DNA from: Xanthomonas sp. 3793
GTDB taxonomy: Bacteria; Pseudomonadota; Gammaproteobacteria; Xanthomonadales; Xanthomonadaceae
Length of the DNA stretch: 64,000 bases
NCBI RefSeq assembly: GCF_024806835.1
Contig: NZ_JANTYU010000003.1
Span: 687,676 to 751,675 of the forward strand
Direction: 5' to 3'
The notes below the pieces were generated by a model that saw only the letters and a list, made by a program, of their open reading frames with translations, was not told where the DNA came from and made no database searches. Shown here in pieces: positions 27,758 to 39,189 of this stretch. Numbering within the stretch: position 1 is the stretch's first letter; the number at the start of each line of letters is the position of its first letter. The position numbers were made by a program, and so were the translations under genes.

Positions 27758-28966
27758 TCACAGACGTTCGATCGCCAGTGCCACGCCCTGCCCCACGCCG
27801 ACGCACATGCTGGCCAGCCCGAGCCGGCCGTTGTTGGCTTCCAGTTGCCGCAACAAGGTGAGCGCCAGCCGCGCACCGCTCATGCCCAGCGGATGGCCCA
27901 GCGCAATGGCGCCGCCGTTGGCGTTGACGTGCGCTGCATCGTCGGGCAAGCCGAATGCGCGCAGGCACGCCAACGCCTGCGCGGCGAAGGCTTCGTTGAG
28001 TTCGATCGCATCGAACTGTTCGATGCGCAGGTTCAGACGCGCCAACAGACGCTGCGTGGCCGGCACCGGGCCCATGCCCATGTAAGCCGGCTCGACACCT
28101 GCCGACGCGAACCCCAGCACCCGTGCGCGGGGCGTCAGCCGATGCGTCTGCACGGCCTGCGCTGACGCCAGCAACAACGCGGCAGCTCCGTCGTTGATAC
28201 CGGACGCATTGCCGGCAGTCACGCTGCCGGGTTGGCGGAACACCGGCTTGAGTTTGGCCAGCATCTCGGCGGTGGTGTTCGGGCGCGGGGCTTCGTCGTA
28301 TTCGACGGTGACGGCATCGCCGCCCTTGCGTGCAGCCACCGGCACCGAGGTGATTTCCGCATCGAAGAACCCGGCAGCCTGGGCGGCGGCGACGCGCTGC
28401 TGGCTGCGCAGTGCGAAGGCGTCCTGATCCTCGCGCGCGATGGCATGGCGCTGCGCGACGTTTTCGGCGGTTTCGCCCATCAACTCGGTGCCATAGGCCG
28501 CCTGCAGGCGCGGGTTGATGAAGCGCCAGCCCATGGTGGTGTCTTCCAGCTGCTGGGTTCGCGCGAAGGCGCCCTCGGCCTTGCCCATCACCCAGGGCGC
28601 GCGCGACATCGATTCGACACCGCCGGCAAGCGCCAACCCCAGCTCGCCGGCGCGGATGCCGCGTGCCACCGTGCCGATCGCATCCAGCCCCGACCCGCAC
28701 AGACGGTTGAGGGTGCTGCCCGGCACCGAACTCGGCAGCCCGGCCAGCAACACGCTCATGCGCGCGACATTACGGTTGTCTTCGCCGGCCTGGTTGGCAC
28801 AGCCCAGATACACGTCGTCGATGCCGGCCGGGTCCAGCTGCGGATGACGGGCCAGCAACGCGGCGATCGGCACTGCGCCCAGGTCGTCGGCACGCACGCT
28901 GGACAGCGCGCCGCCATAGCGGCCGATCGGCGTGCGGATGCCATCGATCAGATAGACCTCGCTCAT
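27758..28966 (-). CDS. pcaF: 3-oxoadipyl-CoA thiolase PcaF
   Basis: The protein has 402 residues from the ATG at 28966, which overlaps the pcaJ stop as ATGA. It cleaves beta-ketoadipyl-CoA to succinyl-CoA and acetyl-CoA. The acyl-accepting Cys is in [14 protein letters not shown] near residue 90. [13 protein letters not shown] near residue 122 is typical of PcaF. The C-terminal signature [17 protein letters not shown] near residue 354 and [15 protein letters not shown] near the end carry the catalytic His and second Cys region (SMCVGVG). Confidence 0.96.
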   Translation of the reverse strand: MSEVYLIDGIRTPIGRYGGALSSVRADDLGAVPIAALLARHPQLDPAGIDDVYLGCANQAGEDNRNVARMSVLLAGLPSSVPGSTLNRLCGSGLDAIGTVARGIRAGELGLALAGGVESMSRAPWVMGKAEGAFARTQQLEDTTMGWRFINPRLQAAYGTELMGETAENVAQRHAIAREDQDAFALRSQQRVAAAQAAGFFDAEITSVPVAARKGGDAVTVEYDEAPRPNTTAEMLAKLKPVFRQPGSVTAGNASGINDGAAALLLASAQAVQTHRLTPRARVLGFASAGVEPAYMGMGPVPATQRLLARLNLRIEQFDAIELNEAFAAQALACLRAFGLPDDAAHVNANGGAIALGHPLGMSGARLALTLLRQLEANNGRLGLASMCVGVGQGVALAIERL

Positions 28967-29751
28967 GCCTCGGCTCCGGCGGCCTGCTTGCCATGCGCTG
29001 CATCGGTGCGTGCCTGCAGCGCGCGCAGCGCCTGCAATTCCGCAGTGCTGGGTGGGGTGGTCTGCGCAAGATCGGCGGCGAAGCGGATCGGCCAGCCGGT
29101 CGCCGCGCTCACCTGTTCGCGACTGATACCCGGGTGCAGCGAGGTGACGGTGAGTTCGCGGGTGAGCGCATCGGGCTCCATCACGCACAGATCGGTGACC
29201 ACCACGGTAGGACCGGCGCCAGGCAGGCCGGCACGCTGCCGCGCATCGCCACCGTCCAGATGCCCGACCGTGGTGACGAAGTCCAGCACCGGCACGAAGC
29301 TGCGTCGGGACTGCCGCATGATGATGAACACCTGCTTGGCGCTGGCCGCGATTTCCGGCGCGCCACCGGCACCGGGCAAGCGCGTCTTCGGCGCTGCGTA
29401 GTCGCCGATCACGGTGGTATTGAGGTTGGCGTGGCGATCGATCTGCGCCGCCCCCAGGAAGCCGACATCCACCCGACCGCCCTGCAGCCAGTAACGGAAG
29501 ATCTCCGGCGTGGAGACCACGGTGTCGGCGGTTTCGGCCAGCTCGCCGTCGCCGATCGATAACGGCAGCACGTCCGGGCGCGCGCCGATCGGTCCGGATT
29601 CGTAGATCAGGGTGACATCCGGCGCATGCGTGAGCCGGGCAAGGTTGGCGGCCGTGGATGGCAGGCCGATGCCGACGAAACACACCGCGTCATCGGGCAG
29701 GCGGCGCGCGGCGGCCACGGTCATCATTTCGTTGGTGCTGTACTCGCTCAT
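28963..29751 (-). CDS. pcaJ: 3-oxoadipate CoA-transferase beta subunit PcaJ
   Basis: The protein has 262 residues from the ATG at 29751, overlapping the pcaI stop by four bases (ATGA). With PcaI it transfers CoA from succinyl-CoA to beta-ketoadipate. The glutamate active-site segment [12 protein letters not shown] is near residue 46, followed by [31 protein letters not shown] and [18 protein letters not shown]. The C-terminus is extended and Ala/Gln-rich. Confidence 0.95.
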   Translation of the reverse strand: MSEYSTNEMMTVAAARRLPDDAVCFVGIGLPSTAANLARLTHAPDVTLIYESGPIGARPDVLPLSIGDGELAETADTVVSTPEIFRYWLQGGRVDVGFLGAAQIDRHANLNTTVIGDYAAPKTRLPGAGGAPEIAASAKQVFIIMRQSRRSFVPVLDFVTTVGHLDGGDARQRAGLPGAGPTVVVTDLCVMEPDALTRELTVTSLHPGISREQVSAATGWPIRFAADLAQTTPPSTAELQALRALQARTDAAHGKQAAGAEA

Positions 29752-30611
29752 GCGGCCACCTGCAGCAGAGATTGCGCATAGACGCGCTGGAACGCTGCGA
29801 AATCGTCGGTGTCGAGAATATGCGTCTGGATCCACGCCTGGAACCGCGCACGGTCGCGCGCGATCGCGTCCCAGCCCAGATAGAAGCGGTTGTCGCGGGC
29901 GTAGTAGCCATGCGCGTACGACGGCGCGGCACCGCCAGGCACGTGGCACACCGCATCGACCACCCAGCGCGGCAGGATGCAGGCATTGGGTGGTGCGTCG
30001 AGCGAGTCTACGATGTGTTCCACCGTCACGATCACCTTGCGCGCGGCCAGTGCCGCCTCCTTCTGCACGCCAAGAATGCCCCACAGCAACACGTTGCCGC
30101 GGCGGTCGGCCTGCTGCGCGTGGATCACGGTGACATCGGGATTCACCGCCGGCGTGGTGGCCAGCGTCTGGCCGGTGTAGGGGCATTGCAGGAACTTGAT
30201 GCTGTCGTTGACGCGCGGCAGGTCCGAGCCGACATATCCGCGCAACACCGCAAACGGTAGCCCGGAGGCGCCGGCGACATAGGCGTTGGCCATGTCGGCG
30301 TGGCTGTGTTCGCGGATCTGCAGCGGCTGCGGCCAGGCATGTTCGACCGCATCGCGCAGCCGGTGCAGCGAGCCGACCCCCGGATTGCCGCCCCACGAAA
30401 ACCGCAACGCCGACGCGCAACCGGCACCGATCAGCTGGTCGTAGATCAGGTCCGGAGTCATGCGCACCAGGCGCAGATTGCGTTTGCGCTGGCGGATCAC
30501 CTCATGGCCGGCCGCATGCGGGATCAGATGGGTGAAGCCTTCCATCGCCACGCAATCGCCATCGGCAATCAGGTGGGACACCGCATCTGACAGAGCGACG
30601 ATTTCGGCCAT
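29748..30611 (-). CDS. pcaI: 3-oxoadipate CoA-transferase alpha subunit PcaI
   Basis: The protein has 287 residues from the ATG at 30611 (MAEIVALSDAVSHLI). It is first in the minus-strand pca operon. The CoA-transferase pattern includes VAMEGFTHLIPHAAGHEVIRQ near residue 27, MTPDLIYDQLIGAGCASALRFSWGGNPG near residue 57, and DVTVIHAQQADRRGNVLLWG near residue 165. The first subunit of such enzymes binds CoA. The intergenic region upstream contains the proposed PcaR repeats and is shared with the divergent vanA. Confidence 0.94.
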   Translation of the reverse strand: MAEIVALSDAVSHLIADGDCVAMEGFTHLIPHAAGHEVIRQRKRNLRLVRMTPDLIYDQLIGAGCASALRFSWGGNPGVGSLHRLRDAVEHAWPQPLQIREHSHADMANAYVAGASGLPFAVLRGYVGSDLPRVNDSIKFLQCPYTGQTLATTPAVNPDVTVIHAQQADRRGNVLLWGILGVQKEAALAARKVIVTVEHIVDSLDAPPNACILPRWVVDAVCHVPGGAAPSYAHGYYARDNRFYLGWDAIARDRARFQAWIQTHILDTDDFAAFQRVYAQSLLQVAA

Positions 30612-30672
30612 GGGCAAGACACCGCTGCGAATGTGCAGCCACGGTAGGGCCGGCCCAATAGCCCGGTCAATA

Positions 30673-30701
30673 CGATTATCGGCGATTGAATTCGATAATC
30701 G
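30673..30701. promoter_or_regulatory. Candidate PcaR operator: three CGAT repeats at 10-bp spacing
   Basis: CGATT begins at 30673 and 30683, and CGATA at 30693, exactly one helical turn apart. The outer two also form a perfect 9-bp inverted repeat (CGATTATCG and CGATAATCG). IclR-family PcaU/PobR sites in Acinetobacter have this three-repeat design. It lies about 60-90 bp upstream of pcaI. Confidence 0.6.
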
Positions 30702-30743
30702 CACAATTTCCGTTGCGCAGTCATGCTCCGGCATTGTCTCCGG

Positions 30744-30751
30744 TGTATACA
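30744..30751. promoter_or_regulatory. Candidate VanR half-operator TGTATACA, distal
   Basis: This perfect 8-bp palindrome matches the core of the copy at 30838-30845, upstream of vanA. Together they are a plausible pair of GntR-type sites. Confidence 0.45.
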
Positions 30752-30836
30752 TAACTTCGCCTGCAAGCAGACGCCAGCGCTGGCATGCGCGTCAACTGGT
30801 TGCAGGCCGGCGCAGTGCGTCGATGCGTCCCCCAGG

Positions 30837-30846
30837 TTGTATACAA
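30837..30846. promoter_or_regulatory. Candidate VanR operator TTGTATACAA, proximal to vanA
   Basis: This perfect 10-bp palindrome ends 19 bp before the vanA ATG. It sits where a repressor would block transcription. GntR/FCD repressors of vanillate genes bind short palindromes of this kind. Confidence 0.55.
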
Positions 30847-30865
30847 AACCCCAGGAGTCACGGTC

Positions 30866-31942
30866 ATGTCCCAGTCCAAGCCGCTGTTTCCCCTCAACGC
30901 GTGGTATGCCGTCGCCTGGGACCACGAAATCAAGCACGCCCTGACCCCGCGCAAGGTCTGCAACCTCGAAGTGGTGGTCTACCGCACCACCGCCGGTGCG
31001 GTGGTCGCGCTGGAAGACGCCTGCTGGCACCGGCTGGTGCCGCTGTCGATGGGCAAGCTGCGCGGCGATGACGTGGTCTGCGGGTATCACGGCCTGGTCT
31101 ACAACACCCAGGGCCGCTGCGTGCACATGCCCTCGCAGGAAACCATCAATCCCTCGGCCTGCGTGCGCAGTTTTCCGGTGGCCGAGAAGCACCGCTACGT
31201 GTGGATCTGGCCGGGCGACCCGGCCAAGGCCGATACCGCGTTGATCCCCGACCTGCATTGGGCGCACGACCCGGCCTGGGCCGGCGATGGCCGCACCATC
31301 TACGCCAAGTGCGACTACCGGCTGGTGCTGGACAACCTGATGGACCTGACCCACGAGACCTTCGTGCATGGCTCGAGCATCGGCCAGGACGAGATCGCCG
31401 AGGCGCCCTTCGATGTGGTGCATGGCGACCGCTCGGTGGTGGTGTCGCGCTGGATGCGCAATATCGACGCGCCGCCGTTCTGGGCCAGCCAGATCGCGCG
31501 ACATCTGGATTACCACGGCAAGGTCGACCGCTGGCAGATCATCCGCTTCGAAGCGCCCGGCACCATCGCCATCGATGTCGGTGTGGCCATCGCCGGCACC
31601 GGCGCACCGGAGGGCGACCGCAGCCAGGGCGTCAACGGCTACGTACTCAACACGATTACGCCGGAGACCGATACCACCTGCCATTATTTCTGGGCGTTCA
31701 TGCGCAACTACGCGTTGCACGACCAATCCCTGACCACGCTCACCCGCGCCGGCGTCACCGGTGTGTTCGGCGAGGACGAGGCGGTACTGGAGGCGCAACA
31801 GCGCGCCATCGACGCGCATCCGGATCACACCTTCTACAACCTCAACGTCGATGCCGGCGGCATGTGGGCGCGGCGGGTGATCGACCGCCTGATCGCGCAC
31901 GAACAGCGCGCGCAGGATCTGTCGCTGCGCATGGTGGGCTGA
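30866..31942 (+). CDS. vanA: Vanillate O-demethylase oxygenase subunit VanA
   Basis: The protein has 358 residues from the ATG at 30866, with CCAGGAG upstream. It is a Rieske non-heme iron oxygenase. The Rieske ligands are in EDACWHRLVPLS near residue 50 and VVCGYHGLVYN near residue 70. The mononuclear iron site is in NLMDLTHETFVHGSSIG near residue 157. VanA with the reductase VanB removes the methyl group of vanillate to give protocatechuate and formaldehyde. vanR and vanB follow on the same strand; protocatechuate feeds the divergent pca operon. Confidence 0.93.
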   Translation: MSQSKPLFPLNAWYAVAWDHEIKHALTPRKVCNLEVVVYRTTAGAVVALEDACWHRLVPLSMGKLRGDDVVCGYHGLVYNTQGRCVHMPSQETINPSACVRSFPVAEKHRYVWIWPGDPAKADTALIPDLHWAHDPAWAGDGRTIYAKCDYRLVLDNLMDLTHETFVHGSSIGQDEIAEAPFDVVHGDRSVVVSRWMRNIDAPPFWASQIARHLDYHGKVDRWQIIRFEAPGTIAIDVGVAIAGTGAPEGDRSQGVNGYVLNTITPETDTTCHYFWAFMRNYALHDQSLTTLTRAGVTGVFGEDEAVLEAQQRAIDAHPDHTFYNLNVDAGGMWARRVIDRLIAHEQRAQDLSLRMVG

Positions 31943-31964
31943 GCGCAGCGCACAGGAGACCACC

Positions 31965-32768
31965 ATGCCACCGACCACACCGTTCCACAGCAGCGCGGCA
32001 CAGACCACGCGCGCGCTGCTCTCGCTGCGCGAACTGATCCTCGACGGCACCCTGCCCGCCGGTGCGCGACTGTCCGAAGTGGCGGTGGTGCAGCGGCTGG
32101 GCATGTCGCGCACGCCGGTACGCGCCGCATTGCAGCGCCTGTGCGAAGAAGGACTGGCCAGTGCGCTGCCGGGCGGCGGCTACGCGGTGCAGGCCTTCAG
32201 CGAGCACGACGTATACGACGCCATCGAACTGCGCGGCACGCTCGAAGGCCTGGCCGCCCGCATGGCCGCCGAGCGCGGGGCCACCGCCGCGCAGTTGGCG
32301 CAGGCGCACCAGCTGCTGGAGACGCTCGATGCCATCGTCGGCGCGCCGCAGGATGCCATCGACTTCGCCGCCTATGTCCAGGCCAACGCGCTGTTCCATG
32401 CCCTGCTGGTGGCGATGGCCGGCAGCGACGTGCTCGGCCGCGAGCTCACCCGCGTGCTGCAGCTGCCATTCGCTTCGCCCAACAGCCTGGTCATGGCCCA
32501 GACCAGCGCTGCCGACGCGCAGGTGATCCTGACCGTCGCGCAGGACCAGCATCGCGAAGTGATTGCCGCCATCGCACAGCGTCAGGGCAGCCGCGCCGAA
32601 GCGCTGGTGCGCGAGCACGCCCGTCTGGCCCACCGCAATCTGCGCCACCTCCTGCAAACCCCCACGGCGATCGCCAAGGTGCGCGGTGGCGCCCTGCTTG
32701 GCCGCGCCCACGCATCCACCGCCGGTCTTGAACGGCACGCTCTTGTGCCTGGAGTTCCTCATGCGTAA
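31965..32768 (+). CDS. vanR: GntR/FCD-family regulator VanR
   Basis: The protein has 267 residues. The GntR winged helix is SLRELILDGTLPAGARLSEVAVVQRLGMSRTPVRAALQRLCEEGLA at residues 18-64. The FCD domain follows, with the metal-binding Asp/His pattern in YDAIELRGTLEGLAARMA and later HREVIAAIAQRQGSRAEALVREHARLAHRNL. VanR proteins repress vanillate genes until vanillate binds. The placement between vanA and vanB is unusual; more often vanR is outside the pair. Its stop overlaps the vanB start by eight bases. Confidence 0.88.
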   Translation: MPPTTPFHSSAAQTTRALLSLRELILDGTLPAGARLSEVAVVQRLGMSRTPVRAALQRLCEEGLASALPGGGYAVQAFSEHDVYDAIELRGTLEGLAARMAAERGATAAQLAQAHQLLETLDAIVGAPQDAIDFAAYVQANALFHALLVAMAGSDVLGRELTRVLQLPFASPNSLVMAQTSAADAQVILTVAQDQHREVIAAIAQRQGSRAEALVREHARLAHRNLRHLLQTPTAIAKVRGGALLGRAHASTAGLERHALVPGVPHA

Positions 32769-33744
32769 AGACACCCAATGGCATCGCGCCCATGTCGTCA
32801 GCATCGCCGATGCCTGCGCAGGCGTGCGCGAAATCGTGCTCGACCCAGGCACTGCAGCGCGTGCCTTCGAGGTGGGCAGCCACCTGGATTTTCGCCTGCA
32901 GTTGAACGGCCGCAGCGATGTGCGCTCTTACTCGCTGGTGGGAGAGCCGCGTGCGGATGGCTACTACCAGATCGCAGTACGGCAGATGCCGGACAGCCGT
33001 GGCGGCTCGCTGCATATGTGGACGCTGCAGCCGGGCGACGTGGTGGAAATGTCGCCTCCGAGCAACAACTTTGCGCTGGACGAGAGCGGCGAGGAAATCC
33101 TGTTGATCGCCGGTGGTATCGGCATCACGCCGATCCTGGGCATGGCACAGCGGCTGGCGCAGCGGCACCAGGCATTCCGCCTGCTGTATGTCGGGCGCTC
33201 GCGCAGCGCGATGGCCTACGTCGACCAGTTGGAGGCGCTGCTCGGCGCGCGCCTGCAGCTGCATTGCGACGACACCGACGGCCCGCCCGATCTTGCCGCC
33301 GAACTGGCACGGCTCTCGCCCAACGCCGAGGTCTATGTGTGCGGGCCGCTGGGCATGCTGGAGGCGGTACGCCAGCACTGGCATGCCGCCGGGCGTCCGC
33401 GCGCGCGGCTGCATTTCGAAACCTTCGGCAATAGCGGGCGGATGCCGGCGCAGGCGTTCGTGGTCAAGCTGCCTGCGCTCGGCCTGGAAGTACCGGTGGC
33501 CGAAAACGAATCGATGCTCGATGCGCTGGCCGACGCCGGGGTCGAATTGATCGCCGAATGCCGTCGTGGCGAGTGCGGCTTGTGCGCGGTGGAGGTGCTC
33601 GACAGCGCCGCCGACATCGATCATCGCGATGTCTTTTTCAGCGACGAACAACGCCGCGAGAATCGCAAGCTGTGCGCCTGCGTGTCGCGTGCGGTGGGCG
33701 GCAGCATCAGCATCGACACCGGCTACCGCGGCGAGCTGGGCTGA
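32761..33744 (+). CDS. vanB: Vanillate O-demethylase reductase subunit VanB
   Basis: The protein has 327 residues from the ATG at 32761 (MRKDTQWHRAHVVS). It has the phthalate-dioxygenase-reductase layout. The flavin domain contains RSYSLVGEP near residue 60, the NAD domain LLIAGGIGITPILGMA near residue 117 and VYVCGPLGMLEAV near residue 190, and the C-terminal plant-type 2Fe-2S domain AECRRGECGLCAVEVL near residue 263 with a later Cys in KLCACVSRA. It passes electrons from NADH to VanA. Confidence 0.94.
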   Translation: MRKDTQWHRAHVVSIADACAGVREIVLDPGTAARAFEVGSHLDFRLQLNGRSDVRSYSLVGEPRADGYYQIAVRQMPDSRGGSLHMWTLQPGDVVEMSPPSNNFALDESGEEILLIAGGIGITPILGMAQRLAQRHQAFRLLYVGRSRSAMAYVDQLEALLGARLQLHCDDTDGPPDLAAELARLSPNAEVYVCGPLGMLEAVRQHWHAAGRPRARLHFETFGNSGRMPAQAFVVKLPALGLEVPVAENESMLDALADAGVELIAECRRGECGLCAVEVLDSAADIDHRDVFFSDEQRRENRKLCACVSRAVGGSISIDTGYRGELG

Positions 33745-33903
33745 GCGCTGCCGTCATGCGCACCGCGCCGGCCGTTGCGCTGGCGCGGTGCTGCTGAGCG
33801 CAACATGCGCTCTGCGGCGGCGTGAATCGCCCCGCACGCCGGACGGACACTCGCCAGAGACTGCCGTGCTTGCATCCTCACGCGCATGCGCGATCATCTG
33901 CGC

Positions 33904-34713
33904 ATGGAGTCAACTCACTACAGGACTGTCCCGGCGCCGGCATTGAACCCGCGCCAGGAACAATTGGTGGCGCTGGTGCGGCAGCAGGGCTTTGCCGATG
34001 TCGAAGGCCTGGCCACGCGCTTTGAGGTCACCCCGCAAACCATTCGGCGCGATCTGACCTTGCTGTGCGATGCCGGCGTGCTGCGCCGCTATCACGGCGG
34101 CGTCAGCATGCCTTCGAGCGTGGAAAACCTGGCCTACACCGCGCGCAAGGCGCTGCAGGCACGCGAGAAACAGCACATCGCCACACACGTCGCGCGCTTC
34201 ATTCCCGACGATGCCTCGCTGTTCATCAATCTCGGCACCACCAACGAGGAGGTCGCGCGCGCGTTGCTGCAGCATCGCGGCCTGCGCGTGATCACCAACA
34301 ACCTCAACGTGGCGGTGATGCTGAGCGCCAACCCCAGTTTCGAGGTGATCGTGGCCGGCGGCGTGGTGCGCGGGCGCGATCAGGGCGTGACCGGCGAGGC
34401 CACCGTGGAACTGATCCGCCAGTTCAAGGTGGACTTCGGGGTGATCGGCATTTCCGGCATCGACCTGGACGGCACCCTGCTGGATTTCGACTACCAGGAA
34501 GTGCGCGTGGCCCAGGCCATCATCGAGCACTCGCGGCAGGTGGTGCTGGCCGCCGACTACAGCAAGTTCGGCCGCAACGCCATGGTGCGGCTGGGGGCGA
34601 TCGCCCAGGTGCACGACTGGTTCACCGACCGACCGCCGCCGCAGGAACTGGCCAAGGTGCTGGCCGAGGCCGGCACCCGGGTGCACCTGGCAGATGCCGA
34701 CAGCGGCAACTGA
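33904..34713 (+). CDS. glpR: DeoR-family glycerol-3-phosphate regulon repressor GlpR
   Basis: The protein has 269 residues from the ATG at 33904; another in-frame ATG at 33886 is possible. The N-terminal HTH is QEQLVALVRQQGFADVEGLATRFEVTPQTIRRDLTLLCDAGVLRRYHGG. The sugar-phosphate sensor domain follows, with LFINLGTTNEEVARALL, ITNNLNVAVML, VAGGVVRGRDQGVTG and VLAADYSKFGRNAMVRLG. It represses glp genes until glycerol-3-phosphate binds. It heads the block glpR-glpD-glpF-glpK. Confidence 0.92.
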   Translation: MESTHYRTVPAPALNPRQEQLVALVRQQGFADVEGLATRFEVTPQTIRRDLTLLCDAGVLRRYHGGVSMPSSVENLAYTARKALQAREKQHIATHVARFIPDDASLFINLGTTNEEVARALLQHRGLRVITNNLNVAVMLSANPSFEVIVAGGVVRGRDQGVTGEATVELIRQFKVDFGVIGISGIDLDGTLLDFDYQEVRVAQAIIEHSRQVVLAADYSKFGRNAMVRLGAIAQVHDWFTDRPPPQELAKVLAEAGTRVHLADADSGN

Positions 34714-34870
34714 GATTGTTCGTTTAAGTGCGTTTGTGACCCGCGGACTTCGGCTCAACGCCAATTTTCGATTTGCTCAATGAATTGATTTCCACCAATC
34801 TATTGCCTTTATCGTTTAACTCACCTTGATTTACAGGCAATCCATTTCTTCACGCCCCGAAAAGGTTTGA

Positions 34871-34892
34871 TGTTCGAATATGTTCGAACATG
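34871..34892. promoter_or_regulatory. Candidate GlpR operator upstream of glpD
   Basis: TGTTCGAA occurs twice, ten bases apart, and the second copy lies in the perfect palindrome ATGTTCGAACAT (34880-34891). TCG-containing repeats of this type are the GlpR sites of enterobacteria and pseudomonads. It is 43 bp before the glpD ATG. Confidence 0.65.
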
Positions 34893-34934
34893 ACAACTTA
34901 GGTTCGCTCGTAGCGCACCTGGACGGAGGCACCG

Positions 34935-36449
34935 ATGGGCGAGACGTACGATCTTCTGGTGGTAGGCGGCGGCATCAACGGGGTCGGCATCGCCCGCGAT
35001 GCGGCCGGACGTGGCCTGTCGGTGTGCCTGTGCGAGCAGGACGATCTGGCTGCGCATACCAGCAGCGCCAGTACCAAGCTGATCCATGGCGGCCTGCGCT
35101 ATCTGGAGCAGTACGAGTTCGCGCTGGTCGGCAAGGCGCTGGCCGAGCGCGAAGTGCTGCTGCGGCTGGCCCCGCACATCATCTGGCCATTGCGCTTTCT
35201 GTTGCCGCATCAGCCGCATCTGCGTCCGGCGTGGATGATCCGCGCCGGCCTGTTTCTGTACGACCATCTGGGTGGCAGCAAGCGCAGCCTGCCGCGCTCG
35301 CGGCGCCTGTCGCTGCGCACTCACCCGGTCGGGCAGCCGTTGCAGGAATCGCTGCGCACCGGCTTCGTGTACTCCGACGCCTGGGTGCAGGACGCACGGT
35401 TGGTGGTGCTCAATGCGATGGACGCGGCAAAGCGCGGCGCCCAGATCCACACCCGAACGCGCTGCGTGGGTGCCTGGCGCGATGCCGGGTTCTGGTACGC
35501 CGAGCTCGAGGACCGCGATGGTCGTCGCCGCACCGTGCAGGCGCACGCACTGGCCAATGCCGCCGGGCCGTGGGCGGTGTCGTTCCTGGACAAGGTGGCC
35601 GCGGTGCCGCATCAGCACGCGCTACGCCTGGTCAAGGGCAGCCACATCGTGGTGCCCAAGCTGTTCGATCACGATCACGCCTACATCTTCCAGCAACCGG
35701 ACCGGCGCATCGTGTTCGCCATTCCGTACGAGCACGACTTCACCTTGATCGGCACCACCGACGTCGACTACGAGGCCGACCCCGCCGCTCCCCGGATCGA
35801 TGCGGCCGAGATCCAGTACCTGTGCGATGCGGTGAACCTGTATTTCCAGCAACAGATCAGCCCTGCCGATGTGGTGTGGAACTACAGTGGCGTGCGCCCG
35901 CTGCTGGACGATGCCGAAGACAATGCCGCCGAGGTGACGCGCGACTATCAACTGGAAGTCATCACCGACGGCGCGCCGTTGCTCAATGTGTTCGGCGGCA
36001 AGTTGACTACCTACCGCAAGCTCGCCGAAGAGGCCGTCGACCGGCTCACGCATGCGCTGGGCGCACGCAAGCCGGCATGGACCGCGCGCGGCGATGCGCT
36101 GCCGGGTGGTGAACAGCGCGATATCGCCAGCCTGCTTGAGCGCGTGCGCAACGCGCGCCCCTGGCTGCCTGCCGCCACCGCGCAGCGGCTGGTGCGCAAT
36201 TACGGCACCTGCGCGGAACCGCTGCTGGGCGATGCGCAGGATGTGGCCGGCCTGGGCGAGCACTTCGGTGCAGACCTGTACCAGGCCGAGGTGGACTACC
36301 TGCGTCACCACGAATGGGCGCAGACCGCCGACGATATCCTGTGGCGTCGCAGCAAACTCGGGCTGCGGATCGATGCGGAGGGACGTCAGCGGCTGGAAGC
36401 GTACCTGCAGACGCAGGCGCTCCAATCCGCCGAGCTCGCGACCGTTTGA
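34935..36449 (+). CDS. glpD: Aerobic glycerol-3-phosphate dehydrogenase GlpD
   Basis: The protein has 504 residues (E. coli 501). It is a membrane-associated FAD enzyme that oxidises glycerol-3-phosphate to dihydroxyacetone phosphate and passes electrons to quinone. The FAD motif DLLVVGGGINGVGIARDAAGRGL is near residue 5, then TSSASTKLIHGGLRYLEQYEF near residue 42. The segments GTTDVDYEADPAAPRIDAAEI and NYSGVRPLLDD near residue 315, and FGGKLTTYRKLAEEAVD near residue 354, are typical. The ATG follows GGACGGAGG. Confidence 0.97.
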   Translation: MGETYDLLVVGGGINGVGIARDAAGRGLSVCLCEQDDLAAHTSSASTKLIHGGLRYLEQYEFALVGKALAEREVLLRLAPHIIWPLRFLLPHQPHLRPAWMIRAGLFLYDHLGGSKRSLPRSRRLSLRTHPVGQPLQESLRTGFVYSDAWVQDARLVVLNAMDAAKRGAQIHTRTRCVGAWRDAGFWYAELEDRDGRRRTVQAHALANAAGPWAVSFLDKVAAVPHQHALRLVKGSHIVVPKLFDHDHAYIFQQPDRRIVFAIPYEHDFTLIGTTDVDYEADPAAPRIDAAEIQYLCDAVNLYFQQQISPADVVWNYSGVRPLLDDAEDNAAEVTRDYQLEVITDGAPLLNVFGGKLTTYRKLAEEAVDRLTHALGARKPAWTARGDALPGGEQRDIASLLERVRNARPWLPAATAQRLVRNYGTCAEPLLGDAQDVAGLGEHFGADLYQAEVDYLRHHEWAQTADDILWRRSKLGLRIDAEGRQRLEAYLQTQALQSAELATV

Positions 36450-36457
36450 ACACACCG

Positions 36458-36489
36458 CGTTGCCGGCGAGGACGGGTCGTCCGGCAACG
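36458..36489 (+). terminator. Hairpin between glpD and glpF
   Basis: CGTTGCCGG and CCGGCAACG form a perfect 9-bp stem with a 14-base loop, 9 bp after the glpD stop. There is no T-run; it may attenuate or protect the glpD transcript. Confidence 0.4.
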
Positions 36490-36619
36490 TATCCTGGCGC
36501 ACTGCCTGCATCACCCCGTGGAGGGCACCCCCGATGAGCACGACCCACTCCCCCTGCGCGCCGACGCGCGTGTTGCAATCGCCTGCGCGTTGCGATGATC
36601 CTCTCGCGAGCATGCGCGC

Positions 36620-39074
<2,455 letters not shown>

Positions 39075-39189
39075 GCGCTTCCATCGAAACGACTGCGCCC
39101 ACCATCGGGTGGGCGCAACGCTGGGGGAGCTAGTCGCATGGGACACGCATTGCAGGGCTGCAGGCTGCAGCCCTGCAATGCCGCAGCGA

